Shown here: in pieces, positions 50,652 to 58,780 of the stretch
Numbering within the stretch: position 1 is the first letter of the stretch
Layout of the letters: every line of letters starts with the position of its first letter
NCBI RefSeq assembly: GCF_902499125.1
Contig: NZ_CABVPX010000036.1
Span: 23,637-87,636, forward strand
DNA: 64,000 nt
Direction of reading: 5' to 3'
DNA from: Burkholderia arboris
Lineage (GTDB): Bacteria; Pseudomonadota; Gammaproteobacteria; Burkholderiales; Burkholderiaceae
Notes under the pieces: generated by a model
The model's input: only the letters and a program-made list of their open reading frames with translations
Told to the model about the DNA's origin: nothing
The model's database searches: none
Made by a program: the position numbers and the translations under genes

Positions 50652-51611
50652 ATGGCATTGCCCACTGTCCTGCAGAACCTGACGCTGCCCGTCATCGCGT
50701 CGCCGATGTTCATCGTCAGCTACCCCGAACTCGTGCTCGCGCAATGCAAGGCGGGCATCGTCGGTTCGTTTCCCGCGCTCAATGCGCGTCCGGCCGAACT
50801 GCTCGACGAGTGGCTCACGCAGATCCAGGCGGAGCTGGCCGACCACAAGGCGAAACACCCCGATGCGGTGATCGGCCCGATCGCGGTCAACCAGATCGTC
50901 CATCAGTCGAACGCGCGGCTCGAGCACGACGTGCGCGTGTGCGTCGAGCACAAGGTGCCGATCTTCATCACGAGCCTGCGCGCACCGGCGCGCGAGATCG
51001 TCGACGCGGTGCACAGCTACGGCGGCATCGTGCTGCACGACGTGATCAACCTGCGCCACGCGCAGAAGGCGCTCGAAGCCGGCGTCGACGGGCTGATCCT
51101 CGTCGCGGCCGGCGCCGGCGGCCACGCAGGCACGACGTCGCCGTTCGCGCTGGTCGGCGAAGTGCGCAAGATCTTCGACGGCCCGATCGTATTGTCCGGC
51201 TCGATCGCGAACGGCGGCTCGATCCTCGCCGCGCAGGCGATGGGCGCCGACTTCGCGTACATGGGCACGCGCTTCATCGCGACGCAGGAAGCGCACGCGA
51301 TCGACGACTACAAGCACGCGATCGTGAACGCGAAATCGTCGGACATCATCTACACGAACCTCTTCACCGGCGTGCACGGCAACTACATCCGCGAGAGCAT
51401 CGAGAAAGCCGGCCTCGATCCGGACGCGCTGCCGGAATCCGACAAGACGAAGATGAATTTCGGCAGCGACAAGACGAAGGCGTGGAAGGACATCTGGGGC
51501 GCCGGCCAGGGCGTCGGCCTGATGGACGACCTGCCGAGCGTGGGCGCGCTCGTCGAGCGGCTGAAGCGCGAGTACGACGACGCGAAGGCACGGCTCGGCA
51601 TCCCGCGCTGA
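50652..51611 (+). CDS. nitronate monooxygenase (2-nitropropane dioxygenase family)
   Basis: A 319-residue FMN-dependent TIM barrel that oxidises alkyl nitronates. It has the start PVIASPMFIVSYPELVLA, the flavin-binding LILVAAGAGGHAG containing the catalytic-loop histidine, VLSGSIANGGSILAAQAMGA and YMGTRFIATQEA. The ATG at 50652 has a GGAG ribosome site and opens where the family does; the long upstream extension is rejected. It resembles class I enzymes of Pseudomonas and Burkholderia. Confidence 0.92.
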   Translation: MALPTVLQNLTLPVIASPMFIVSYPELVLAQCKAGIVGSFPALNARPAELLDEWLTQIQAELADHKAKHPDAVIGPIAVNQIVHQSNARLEHDVRVCVEHKVPIFITSLRAPAREIVDAVHSYGGIVLHDVINLRHAQKALEAGVDGLILVAAGAGGHAGTTSPFALVGEVRKIFDGPIVLSGSIANGGSILAAQAMGADFAYMGTRFIATQEAHAIDDYKHAIVNAKSSDIIYTNLFTGVHGNYIRESIEKAGLDPDALPESDKTKMNFGSDKTKAWKDIWGAGQGVGLMDDLPSVGALVERLKREYDDAKARLGIPR

Positions 51612-51664
51612 CGAAGGCGGCCCTCGCGGCCGCCATCGGCGCGCAAACCGTCGGACCAAACAAA

Positions 51665-51691
51665 AAGCGCGAACCGCAGCGGTTCGCGCTT
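51665..51691 (+). terminator. Rho-independent terminator
   Basis: AAGCGCGAACC and GGTTCGCGCTT form an 11-bp stem around GCAGC, followed by CTTT. It lies 54 bp after the nitronate monooxygenase stop and 33 bp before the end of the convergent LysR gene; an A-run on the left makes it usable from both sides. Confidence 0.88.
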
Positions 51692-51723
51692 CTTTATGGC
51701 CCCGCCGCAGCGGAATCCGCCGC

Positions 51724-52686
51724 TCAGACCGCGCGCTTCATCCGCGTGATCGGCAGCACGCGCAGGTGCGATTCGATCGACGGGCACAGCGACTGCCCTT
51801 CGAAACGCGCCGCCAGGAAGTCGACGAACGAGCGCACCTTCGCGGATACGTGGCGGCGGCTCGCGTACACCGCATAGATCGGCGCTTCGTGCGGCGGCAC
51901 CGAATCGAGCAGCACCGGCACGAGCCGGCCCGATTCGATATCGTCGCCGACCACCTCGGTGCCGAGCAGCGCGATGCCCGCGCCGGCGAGCACGGCCGCA
52001 CGCAGCCCTTCCAGGTGATTCACGATCAGGTTGCCGTTCAGGTTCACGCGCGACGCAGCGGCCGCGTCGATCACCAGCGCGTCGAGCATCGTCGAATTCG
52101 AATCGCGCCGCAGGTAGTTGTGGTGCGCGAGGTCGGCAATCGTCTGAGGCGTGCCGTGCTTCTCGAGATACTCGGGCGACGCGACCAGCAGGATGTGCGC
52201 GGTCGCGATCTGCCGCGCGACCAGCGACGACGATTTCAATCCGTTCGGCGCCGCGCGTACCGCGACGTCGTAGCCTTCCTCGATCAGGTCGACCACGCGA
52301 TCGGACAGCGTCATGTCGACGGTCACGTCCGGGAACCGGCCCGCGTAATCGGTGACGGCCTGCATCACGTGCCGCAACCCGAACGCGGACAGCGACGTGA
52401 CGCGCAGCCTGCCCTGCGGCACCACGCTCGCGGCGCCGACGGCCTGCCCGGCTTCGTCGAGTTCTGACAGCGCCTGCACCAGGCGCTCATAGTATTCGCG
52501 TCCCGCCTCGGTAGGCGCAACGCGTCGTGTCGTGCGATGCAGCAGCCGCGCACCGAGCTGCTGCTCGAGATGCATCACGTGCTTGCTCGCCATCGCAGCC
52601 GACATCTGCATGCGTTCGGCCGCGCCGACGAAGCTGCCCACTTCGACGACGTAGCGAAACACATTCATGCTGACGAGGGTATCCAT
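51724..52686 (-). CDS. LysR-family regulator
   Basis: A 320-residue LysR protein of the large CrgA/DsdC-like subgroup (start MDTLVSMNVFRYVVEVGSF, recognition region SAAMASKHVMHLEQQLGARL). The effector domain is complete. It lies downstream of the porin gene on the same strand but is separated by a terminator, so it has its own promoter, where a perfect inverted repeat is found. The target is unclear since it is not divergent from a metabolic gene. Confidence 0.88.
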   Translation of the reverse strand: MDTLVSMNVFRYVVEVGSFVGAAERMQMSAAMASKHVMHLEQQLGARLLHRTTRRVAPTEAGREYYERLVQALSELDEAGQAVGAASVVPQGRLRVTSLSAFGLRHVMQAVTDYAGRFPDVTVDMTLSDRVVDLIEEGYDVAVRAAPNGLKSSSLVARQIATAHILLVASPEYLEKHGTPQTIADLAHHNYLRRDSNSTMLDALVIDAAAASRVNLNGNLIVNHLEGLRAAVLAGAGIALLGTEVVGDDIESGRLVPVLLDSVPPHEAPIYAVYASRRHVSAKVRSFVDFLAARFEGQSLCPSIESHLRVLPITRMKRAV

Positions 52687-52694
52687 CGAACTAG

Positions 52695-52727
52695 CTCGTA
52701 ATGACGGGGGAATGGTCCAATTACGAG
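52695..52727. promoter_or_regulatory. inverted repeat in LysR promoter
   Basis: CTCGTAAT (52695-52702) and ATTACGAG (52720-52727) are perfect 8-bp arms 17 bp apart, starting nine bases before the LysR start codon. This suits an autoregulatory dimer site. Confidence 0.5.
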
Positions 52728-52769
52728 ATAGGGTAACAAAGGCGAGGAAACAGAAAGGTCAAGAAAGGC

Positions 52770-52798
52770 AAAACGGCGCCGCGAGTGACGGCGCCGTT
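52770..52798 (-). terminator. terminator of the porin gene
   Basis: AAACGGCGCC and GGCGCCGTTT are perfect 10-bp arms with a nine-base loop. On the minus strand they end in TTTT, 70 bp after the porin stop codon. Confidence 0.85.
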
Positions 52799-52869
52799 TC
52801 GGGCGGGAAAACATGCAGCCGGAACACGCGTTTTACGCGCGCGGCCGGCGCATCGATCGCGCGTACGCG

Positions 52870-53946
52870 TCAGAACTTCGCGCGGATACCTGCGCCGAAC
52901 GTGTTGCCGGACGACAGGCCGCTGATTTTGTCGTTCATGTAGGCCGCGTAGACGTCCGTGCGCTTGGACAGCGGATAGTCGTAGCCGACGGCCCAGGTCT
53001 GGCGCGTCTGGTCGAGGCCGCCCGCGTCGCGCGAATACGCGTACGACGCCATCGCGTTGCCCACGCCGATCGGCACCGACACGCCGCCCTGCGCGGTGTT
53101 CACGTGCCAGCTGCCCGCGACCTGGTCATTCTTCGTATACATGTACTGGCCGAACAGCTTCACATACTTCAGGTCATAGGTCGCGCCGACCTGTGCGATA
53201 CCCTGGCTCTTCATGCCGGAGACGAGCGCGCTCAGATCCTGCGGGCCGTTGTTGAAGTTCACGTACTGGTACACGGCGGTCGCCGCGAACGGGCCGTTCG
53301 CGTAGTTGAACTGCGCGCTCCACTTCTTCGAACGGTTGTCGCCGGCCTGGTTGCCGAGCGCGTACATCGCACCGAAGTTCAGGCCACCGAACGAAGGCGA
53401 CGTGTACGACAGCGCGTTGTTCCAGCCCGAATCGCCGACTGCACCCTGATCGCTCGGATAGGTCGGGAACGTGCCGAGGCCGAGGAACACGTGGTACACC
53501 ATCGGCGAGAAGGTGTACGAGTCGTAGAACGGGTTGAACAGGATCGTCGACAGGAACAGGTGCGTCGTCAGGCGGCCTGCCGTCACCGTGCCGTACGGCG
53601 AGCTGACGCCGACGTACGCGTTGCGGGCGAAGAACGTGTCGCCCTGGAAGCGGCCGAACTGGCCGTTCTGCGCGCGGAAGAAGCTCTCCATCGTGAAGAT
53701 CGCCTTGTAGCCGCCGCCGAGATCCTCTGCACCGTGCAGGCCCCAGTACGACGTCGACATGCCGCCGCCCGACACGTTCCATGCGCGGTTGCCGCCCGGA
53801 AACTTGGTGGCGCCGACCCATTCGTCGACCTGACCGTAGAGCGACACGCTCGACTGTGCATGGACGGGCGCAGTGGCCGCCACGCAGGCGGCTGCGGCGA
53901 TCAGCTTGACGGACGTGCGCGACGCACGGCGAGCAAATGCTTTCAT
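52870..53946 (-). CDS. Gram-negative trimeric porin
   Basis: A 358-residue outer-membrane porin of the Burkholderia Omp38/OpcP type. The signal peptide ends VHA before QSSVSLYGQVDEWV, the canonical first strand. Further marks are GLHGAEDLGGGYKAIFTMES, the L3-loop region after AGRL, and the C-terminal strand TFGAGIRAKF ending in phenylalanine, which is needed for outer-membrane assembly. The start at 53946 excludes an upstream extension that has no signal-peptide character. Confidence 0.93.
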   Translation of the reverse strand: MKAFARRASRTSVKLIAAAACVAATAPVHAQSSVSLYGQVDEWVGATKFPGGNRAWNVSGGGMSTSYWGLHGAEDLGGGYKAIFTMESFFRAQNGQFGRFQGDTFFARNAYVGVSSPYGTVTAGRLTTHLFLSTILFNPFYDSYTFSPMVYHVFLGLGTFPTYPSDQGAVGDSGWNNALSYTSPSFGGLNFGAMYALGNQAGDNRSKKWSAQFNYANGPFAATAVYQYVNFNNGPQDLSALVSGMKSQGIAQVGATYDLKYVKLFGQYMYTKNDQVAGSWHVNTAQGGVSVPIGVGNAMASYAYSRDAGGLDQTRQTWAVGYDYPLSKRTDVYAAYMNDKISGLSSGNTFGAGIRAKF

Positions 53947-54290
53947 GGGATCTCCAGATTTTGTCGAATAGTCGATAAGTGGCGCGAGCGTTGTTTTTTG
54001 GAGCCGAGTGCTTGCGTCGTATGGGGCGCAGCCATCTTTACGGATCATTCGTCCGGTCAAAATTGCGCACACTTATTGCTGGTATAGCGGCGGCATTAAC
54101 TTCGCGGAATTGATACATGGCCGGATGCCCGGCAGCGGCCCGGCGCGAACGCGGTCGCGCGGCCAGGCGGCGGCGGGCATGCGCGTGCCGGGCGCGAAAG
54201 ATAGCGCAATGCGGCGGGAAAATCAGCGGAAATCTGCGCGCGACTGTGGCGAATTCGCATCAGCCGGCAGGGGGACGAGCGCCGGGGCGC
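53947..54290. other. porin upstream region, no gene
   Basis: About 340 bp upstream of the porin gene and downstream of the next minus-strand gene. The part next to the porin start is AT-richer (TTTTGTCGAATAGTCGATAA around 53960-53980) and should hold its promoter. No convincing reading frame is present. Confidence 0.5.
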
Positions 54291-54785
54291 TCAGTTTCGG
54301 TAGAACGGGGAGAAAAACGGCGAGTGCGCAGGCTCTTCCTGCGAGCGGGGCGGCGGCATCGGACGGCCGCCACGCTCCTCGTTGTAGCGCGCGACGTCGG
54401 CGCGGATCGAGCCGGCACGCAGCGGCACGTTGCCGCCACCCGGCGGGCGCGGCATCTGGCGCACGTCGGCACTGATCGGACGATACGGGCTTTGCGCGGC
54501 GTAATGGCCGTACGACGGCGTCGGCCGCAGCCCCCAGCGGGAGCCGTAGCCGCTCACACCACCGGGACGCACACCGGCAGGGGGTGGAGCGCGGCGCCAG
54601 ACCGGCACACCGCCCTGCCCGCCGCCATTCGGCTGACCGTACGCGCGCATGTCGCCGCCACCGAAGCCGTGGCCACCGAACCCGTGACCGCCGTGGGGCG
54701 GCTGGGCGAGCGCGAGCGGCATCAGGAACGCGCCGAGCACGCCTGCCACCCATCGTCCGATCTTCCGTTTCACCCGTTCCGTCAT
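54291..54785 (-). CDS. exported Gly/Pro/Arg-rich protein of unknown function
   Basis: A 164-residue protein with a signal peptide ending ALA near residue 27. The mature part is low-complexity with a GGHGFGGHGFGGGD stretch and Pro/Arg-rich segments. The end, HSPFFSPFYRN, is the only part with a distinctive aromatic pattern. No family is recognised. It is probably periplasmic or cell-surface. It is a monocistronic minus-strand gene beside the SBF transporter. Confidence 0.65.
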   Translation of the reverse strand: MTERVKRKIGRWVAGVLGAFLMPLALAQPPHGGHGFGGHGFGGGDMRAYGQPNGGGQGGVPVWRRAPPPAGVRPGGVSGYGSRWGLRPTPSYGHYAAQSPYRPISADVRQMPRPPGGGNVPLRAGSIRADVARYNEERGGRPMPPPRSQEEPAHSPFFSPFYRN

Positions 54786-54841
54786 CGTTCCGTGCCTGTC
54801 CACGCCCGCCGCCAGCTCCTTTCGGCCGACCCAAGGCTTTC

Positions 54842-54925
54842 AGCAGTAATTTATGAGCCGTCCGAAACGGTGTCGAGCCAAAAAGTGTTATGTCGCGGGC
54901 ATCGGTGTAACACCATGTTACTGCT
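54842..54925. promoter_or_regulatory. paired inverted repeats in divergent intergenic region
   Basis: AGCAGTAA (54842-54849) is repeated inverted as TTACTGCT (54918-54925), and GTAACA-CCA-TGTTAC is a perfect palindrome at 54907-54921. Both lie in the 346-bp gap between the Gly-rich protein gene and the SBF transporter. They look like operator half-sites; the regulator is unknown. Confidence 0.4.
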
Positions 54926-55131
54926 AGGTTTTTTCACTTCCGGGCGCGATCGCGACAGAACATTCTTCTGCCGTTTTGCACGTCGCCGGGCGGTCAGGAC
55001 AGCCGCCGTTTCATGCAACCGATTCATCAATCGATTCCCACAATGAATTTGTGTGGTGAATCGTCAACCCGGACAATAGCGCCATCCGCGCGCGCGACGC
55101 GCGCCTTCGTCGTTTCCGAACCGAGTTCCAG

Positions 55132-56163
55132 ATGGCCCGTCCCCGCTTCCTTCCCGACAATTTCACGCTCGCGCTCGTCGGCACCGTCGTGCTCGCGAGC
55201 CTGCTGCCCTGCCGCGGCCCGGCTGCCCATGCGTTCAACTGGGCGACCAACATCGCCGTCGGCCTGCTGTTCTTCCTGCACGGTGCGAAGCTGTCGCGCG
55301 AAGCCGTCGTCGCGGGCGCGACCCATTGGCGGCTGCACGCGGTCGTGCTGCTCAGCACGTTCGCGCTGTTCCCGCTGCTCGGCCTCGCGCTGAAACCCGT
55401 GCTGCAGCCGCTCGTCACGCCGACGCTGTACGCGGGCGTGCTGTTCCTGTGCACGCTGCCGTCGACGGTCCAGTCGTCGATCGCATTCACGTCGATCGCC
55501 AAGGGCAACGTACCGGCCGCCGTGTGCGCGGCGTCCGCGTCGAGCTTGCTCGGGATCTTCGTCACGCCGGCGCTCGTCGGGCTGATGATCACGTCGCAGT
55601 CGGCCGGCGCCGCATCGCCGTGGAGCACCGTCGGCAGCATCGTGATGCAGTTGCTCGTGCCGTTCATCGCCGGCCAGTTGCTGCGGTCGGTGATCGGTGG
55701 CTGGATCGACCGCAACCGCGGCGTGCTGCGCTTCGTCGACCAGGGCTCGATCCTGCTGGTCGTCTACGTCGCGTTCAGCGAGGCCGTCAACGAGGGCCTG
55801 TGGCACCAGATCCCGGCGCGCGCGCTCGGCGGCCTGCTGGTCGTCAACCTCGTGCTGCTCGCGATCGCGCTGCTGCTGACCGCGTTCGTCAGCAAGCGGC
55901 TCGGCTTCAACCGCGCCGACCAGATCACGATCATCTTCTGCGGATCGAAGAAGAGCCTCGCGGCCGGCGTACCGATGGCGAAGGTGATCTTCTCGGCGAA
56001 CGCGGTCGGCGCCGTGGTGCTGCCGCTGATGCTGTTCCACCAGATCCAGCTGATGGCGTGCGCGGCGCTCGCGCAGCGCTGGGGCGCGCGCGACATGAGC
56101 GGCGAGCACGACGAGGGCGACGCGACCTCCGCGCCCGGCACGCTGAGCGCAGGCAAGCGCTGA
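55132..56163 (+). CDS. bile acid:sodium symporter-like (SBF) transporter
   Basis: A 343-residue inner-membrane protein with about ten transmembrane helices, of the SBF-like group (E. coli YfeH type). Conserved pieces are NIAVGLLFFLHGAKLS, LPSTVQSSIAFTSIAKGN in the crossing-helix region, and FCGSKKSLAAGVPMAKV. The family moves organic anions with sodium; the actual substrate is not known. Its C-terminus is followed directly by the heptanucleotide repeat. Confidence 0.88.
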   Translation: MARPRFLPDNFTLALVGTVVLASLLPCRGPAAHAFNWATNIAVGLLFFLHGAKLSREAVVAGATHWRLHAVVLLSTFALFPLLGLALKPVLQPLVTPTLYAGVLFLCTLPSTVQSSIAFTSIAKGNVPAAVCAASASSLLGIFVTPALVGLMITSQSAGAASPWSTVGSIVMQLLVPFIAGQLLRSVIGGWIDRNRGVLRFVDQGSILLVVYVAFSEAVNEGLWHQIPARALGGLLVVNLVLLAIALLLTAFVSKRLGFNRADQITIIFCGSKKSLAAGVPMAKVIFSANAVGAVVLPLMLFHQIQLMACAALAQRWGARDMSGEHDEGDATSAPGTLSAGKR

Positions 56164-56196
56164 CGCCCCCGGAGGCGCGACGGCCGCCGATGGCGG

Positions 56197-56385
56197 CCTT
56201 CCGCCTTCCGCCTTCCGCCTTCCGCCTTCCGCCTTCCGCCTTCCGCCTTCCGCTTTCCGCTTTCCGCTTTCCGCTTTCCGCTTTCCGCTTTCCGCTTTCC
56301 GCTTTCCGCTTTCCGCTTTCCGCTTTCCGCTTTCCGCCTCCCGCCTCCCGCCTCCCGCCTCACGCCTCACGCCTCACGCTTTCCG
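56197..56385. repeat. 7-bp tandem repeat, 27 units in ordered blocks
   Basis: Exactly 189 bp made of 27 heptamers without a single insertion or deletion. They fall in blocks: CCTTCCG eight times (56197-56252), CTTTCCG twelve times (56253-56336), CCTCCCG three times (56337-56357), CCTCACG three times (56358-56378) and CTTTCCG once. One strand is almost purely pyrimidine. It begins 34 bp after the SBF transporter stop and ends 149 bp before the EAL-CBS-GGDEF start. Length probably varies between strains. Confidence 0.97.
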
Positions 56386-56534
56386 CGGCTCCCCGCCAAC
56401 GCCTTCCGGATACGCGTCGATGCGCGTCCGGCGCGATGCACCAGCAGCGTCCATCGCGTCACAAAATCTTCATTCAATTCTCCGCGAGCGGTGCCGTTAA
56501 GCCGGGCGTCCCGTCGATTCGGCTGCCCTCGCCC

Positions 56535-58373
56535 ATGCCCGCGCTCCACTCCGACTCCGCTGCCGCCCGCACCACGCGCCTGATCGCGGATCGCGCGCTC
56601 GCCGCCGTTTTCCAGCCGATCGTCGACCTCGGGTCGGGGACGGTCGTCGGTTACGAAGGGCTGATCCGCGGCCCGCGCGGCACCGACCTCGAACCGCCCG
56701 CCGCACTGTTCGCGCAGGCCGCGCGCGAAGGCGAAACCATCGCGCTCGAACAGGCCGCCGCGCTGACCTGCCTCGACGCGTTCGCGGCGCTGGGCTGCGA
56801 CGGCAAGCTGTTCCTCAATTTCAGCGCCGGGACGATCCTCAAGCTCGCCAGCGAACGCGAGCGAGTGCGTCAGTTCCTCGCCCGCGCACAGGTCGCCGCC
56901 GAGCGCATCGTGATCGAGCTCACCGAGCAGAACACGATCCCCGATGTCGCCCACATCGGGCCGGCGGTCGCGTCGCTGCGCGACACCGGCATCCAGTTCG
57001 CGCTCGACGACTACGGCACCGCGAACGCGAGCATGAACCTGTGGCTGCGCCTGCATCCGGACGTCGTGAAGATCGACCGCTTCTTCATCCACGACATCGC
57101 GCGCGACCCGCTCAAGTTCGAGGCCGTGAAAGCGATGCAGCACTTCGCGCAGGCGAGCGGCGCGCAACTGATCGCGGAAGGCATCGAGAACGAATGCGAC
57201 CTGATCGTCGTGCGCGACATGGGCATCTGCTGCGTGCAGGGCTTCCTGCTCGGCCGGCCGAACGCGCAGCCGTCGCGAGTCGTCGCACCGGCCGCGCGCG
57301 ATGCGATCCGCGCGCCGCACATCGCGGTGTTTCCCGGCGCGACGCGCCCGGTGCGGCCGGCCGGCACGATCGCCGGAAAGATGCTGGTGCCGGCCCCCGC
57401 GCTGCCGCGCGACGCGACCAGCAACGACGTGCTCGACCTGTTCAACCGGATGCCCGACCTGCACGCGGTCGCGCTCGTCGAACGCGGGCGGCCCGTCGCG
57501 CTCGTGAATCGCCGCGGCTTCATCGACCGCTTCGCGCTGCCGTATCACCGCGAGGTGTTCGGAAAGAAGCCGTGCCTGCAGTTCGCGAACGACGCGCCGC
57601 TGATGATCGACAACGCGACGACGTTCGAGCAGCTCGCGATGCTGCTCGCGAGCCACGACCAGCGCTATCTCGCGGACGGCTTCGTGATCACCGAACACGG
57701 CCGCTACGTCGGGCTCGGCACCGGCGAGAGCCTGGTGCGCGCGGTGACCGAGATGCGCATCGAGGCCGCGCGCTACGCGAATCCGCTGACCTTCCTGCCC
57801 GGCAACATCCCGATCAGCGCGCACATCGACCGCCTGCTCCAGCGCGACGCCGGCTTTCATGCGTGCTACGTCGACCTGAACCAGTTCAAGCCGTTCAACG
57901 ACCAGTACGGCTACTGGCAGGGCGACGAGGTGCTGAAGTTCGCGGCGACGGTGCTGGCCGGCGTGTGCGACCCGCAGCGCGACTTTCTCGGCCACGTCGG
58001 CGGCGACGATTTCCTCGTGCTGTTCCAGCGCGACGACTGGCGGGAGCGCGCCGCCGACGCGATCGCGCGCTTCAACGACGGTGCGCAGCTCTTCTACACG
58101 CAGGCCGACCGGCAGGCAGGCGGGCTGCGTGGCGAGGACCGCCACGGCAACCCGGCGTTCTTCGGCTTCGTGACCATGGCGATCGGCGCGGTTGGCGTGC
58201 CGGCCGGCGCGCACGGGGCGAAGCGCTACGGCAGCGACGAGATCGCGTCGGTCGCGGCGCTCGCGAAGCGGCGCGCGAAACAGCAGCCGGACGGGCTCGC
58301 GGTCGTCGATCTCGACGCGGGCCGCGCCGCGCTGCGCCAGCGCGGCGAACCGCCGGCCGCGGCGGCCGGCTGA
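56535..58373 (+). CDS. EAL-CBS-GGDEF cyclic-di-GMP protein
   Basis: A 612-residue cytoplasmic protein with three parts. The N-terminal EAL domain (about residues 15-255) has GYEGLIR in place of EAL, plus FLNFSAG, ELTEQN, LDDYGTAN, VKIDRF, IAEGIENE and QGFLLGRP, so it is probably an active phosphodiesterase. A CBS-pair-like middle follows (about 290-415). The C-terminal GGDEF-like domain has VDLNQFKPFNDQYG and a GGDDF active site, one residue from consensus. Loss or retention of cyclase activity is uncertain. The start at 56535 is chosen; an upstream ATG near 56431 is possible. It is bracketed by two heptamer repeats. Confidence 0.87.
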   Translation: MPALHSDSAAARTTRLIADRALAAVFQPIVDLGSGTVVGYEGLIRGPRGTDLEPPAALFAQAAREGETIALEQAAALTCLDAFAALGCDGKLFLNFSAGTILKLASERERVRQFLARAQVAAERIVIELTEQNTIPDVAHIGPAVASLRDTGIQFALDDYGTANASMNLWLRLHPDVVKIDRFFIHDIARDPLKFEAVKAMQHFAQASGAQLIAEGIENECDLIVVRDMGICCVQGFLLGRPNAQPSRVVAPAARDAIRAPHIAVFPGATRPVRPAGTIAGKMLVPAPALPRDATSNDVLDLFNRMPDLHAVALVERGRPVALVNRRGFIDRFALPYHREVFGKKPCLQFANDAPLMIDNATTFEQLAMLLASHDQRYLADGFVITEHGRYVGLGTGESLVRAVTEMRIEAARYANPLTFLPGNIPISAHIDRLLQRDAGFHACYVDLNQFKPFNDQYGYWQGDEVLKFAATVLAGVCDPQRDFLGHVGGDDFLVLFQRDDWRERAADAIARFNDGAQLFYTQADRQAGGLRGEDRHGNPAFFGFVTMAIGAVGVPAGAHGAKRYGSDEIASVAALAKRRAKQQPDGLAVVDLDAGRAALRQRGEPPAAAAG

Positions 58374-58392
58374 GCGGCACGCGGCACGCGCC

Positions 58393-58438
58393 GGCGTTTG
58401 GCGTTTGGCGTTTGGCGTTTGGCGTTTGGCGTTTGGCG
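58393..58438. repeat. 7-bp tandem repeat, 6.6 units
   Basis: GGCGTTT is repeated six times without change (58393-58434), followed by GGCG. It lies 20 bp after the EAL-CBS-GGDEF stop codon. It has the same unit length as the upstream array but a different sequence. Confidence 0.95.
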
Positions 58439-58780
58439 AGGACACGGTAACGCCCCGGGCCATGACGGCGGCTGTCCGCACGCCGGCCGGCGCGTTGCGC
58501 ACCGGCTTCCCGCCTGCCCGCGCAGGCCGCCGGACACGTCCCCGGACACGCGCAACACGCTCGCGTTCCAGCCACTTCCCCACCGCAACGCCCCCCTTCC
58601 GGCACCCGAACGCCCACCTTGCCTTTTTCGTGTTTTGTTTAGTATTTTTAGTAACGGCGTTTTCGCAGATTAGCGCTTAAAAACCCGTTATTCGCGGGTA
58701 TTCCCCGGCTATCCGGCCCGAATTCCGCGATCCGTTTTACTATACAATCGCCTTCACCCTAAACAAACGGACCCCGAACG
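58439..58780. other. upstream control region of the lacI-type operon
   Basis: About 340 bp without a gene. The last 160 bp is much AT-richer than average and contains TTAGCGCTTA (58671-58680), ACCCG-N7-CGGGT around 58685, and a TACTAT/TATACAAT -10-like patch near 58739-58748. These are typical for a LacI-family operator and promoter. Confidence 0.5.

Noticed and set aside
55764..56370. Minus-strand proteins with an AESGKRK heptapeptide repeat
   Set aside because: They are translations of the 7-bp DNA repeat joined to antisense of the SBF transporter, with no ribosome site or family match.
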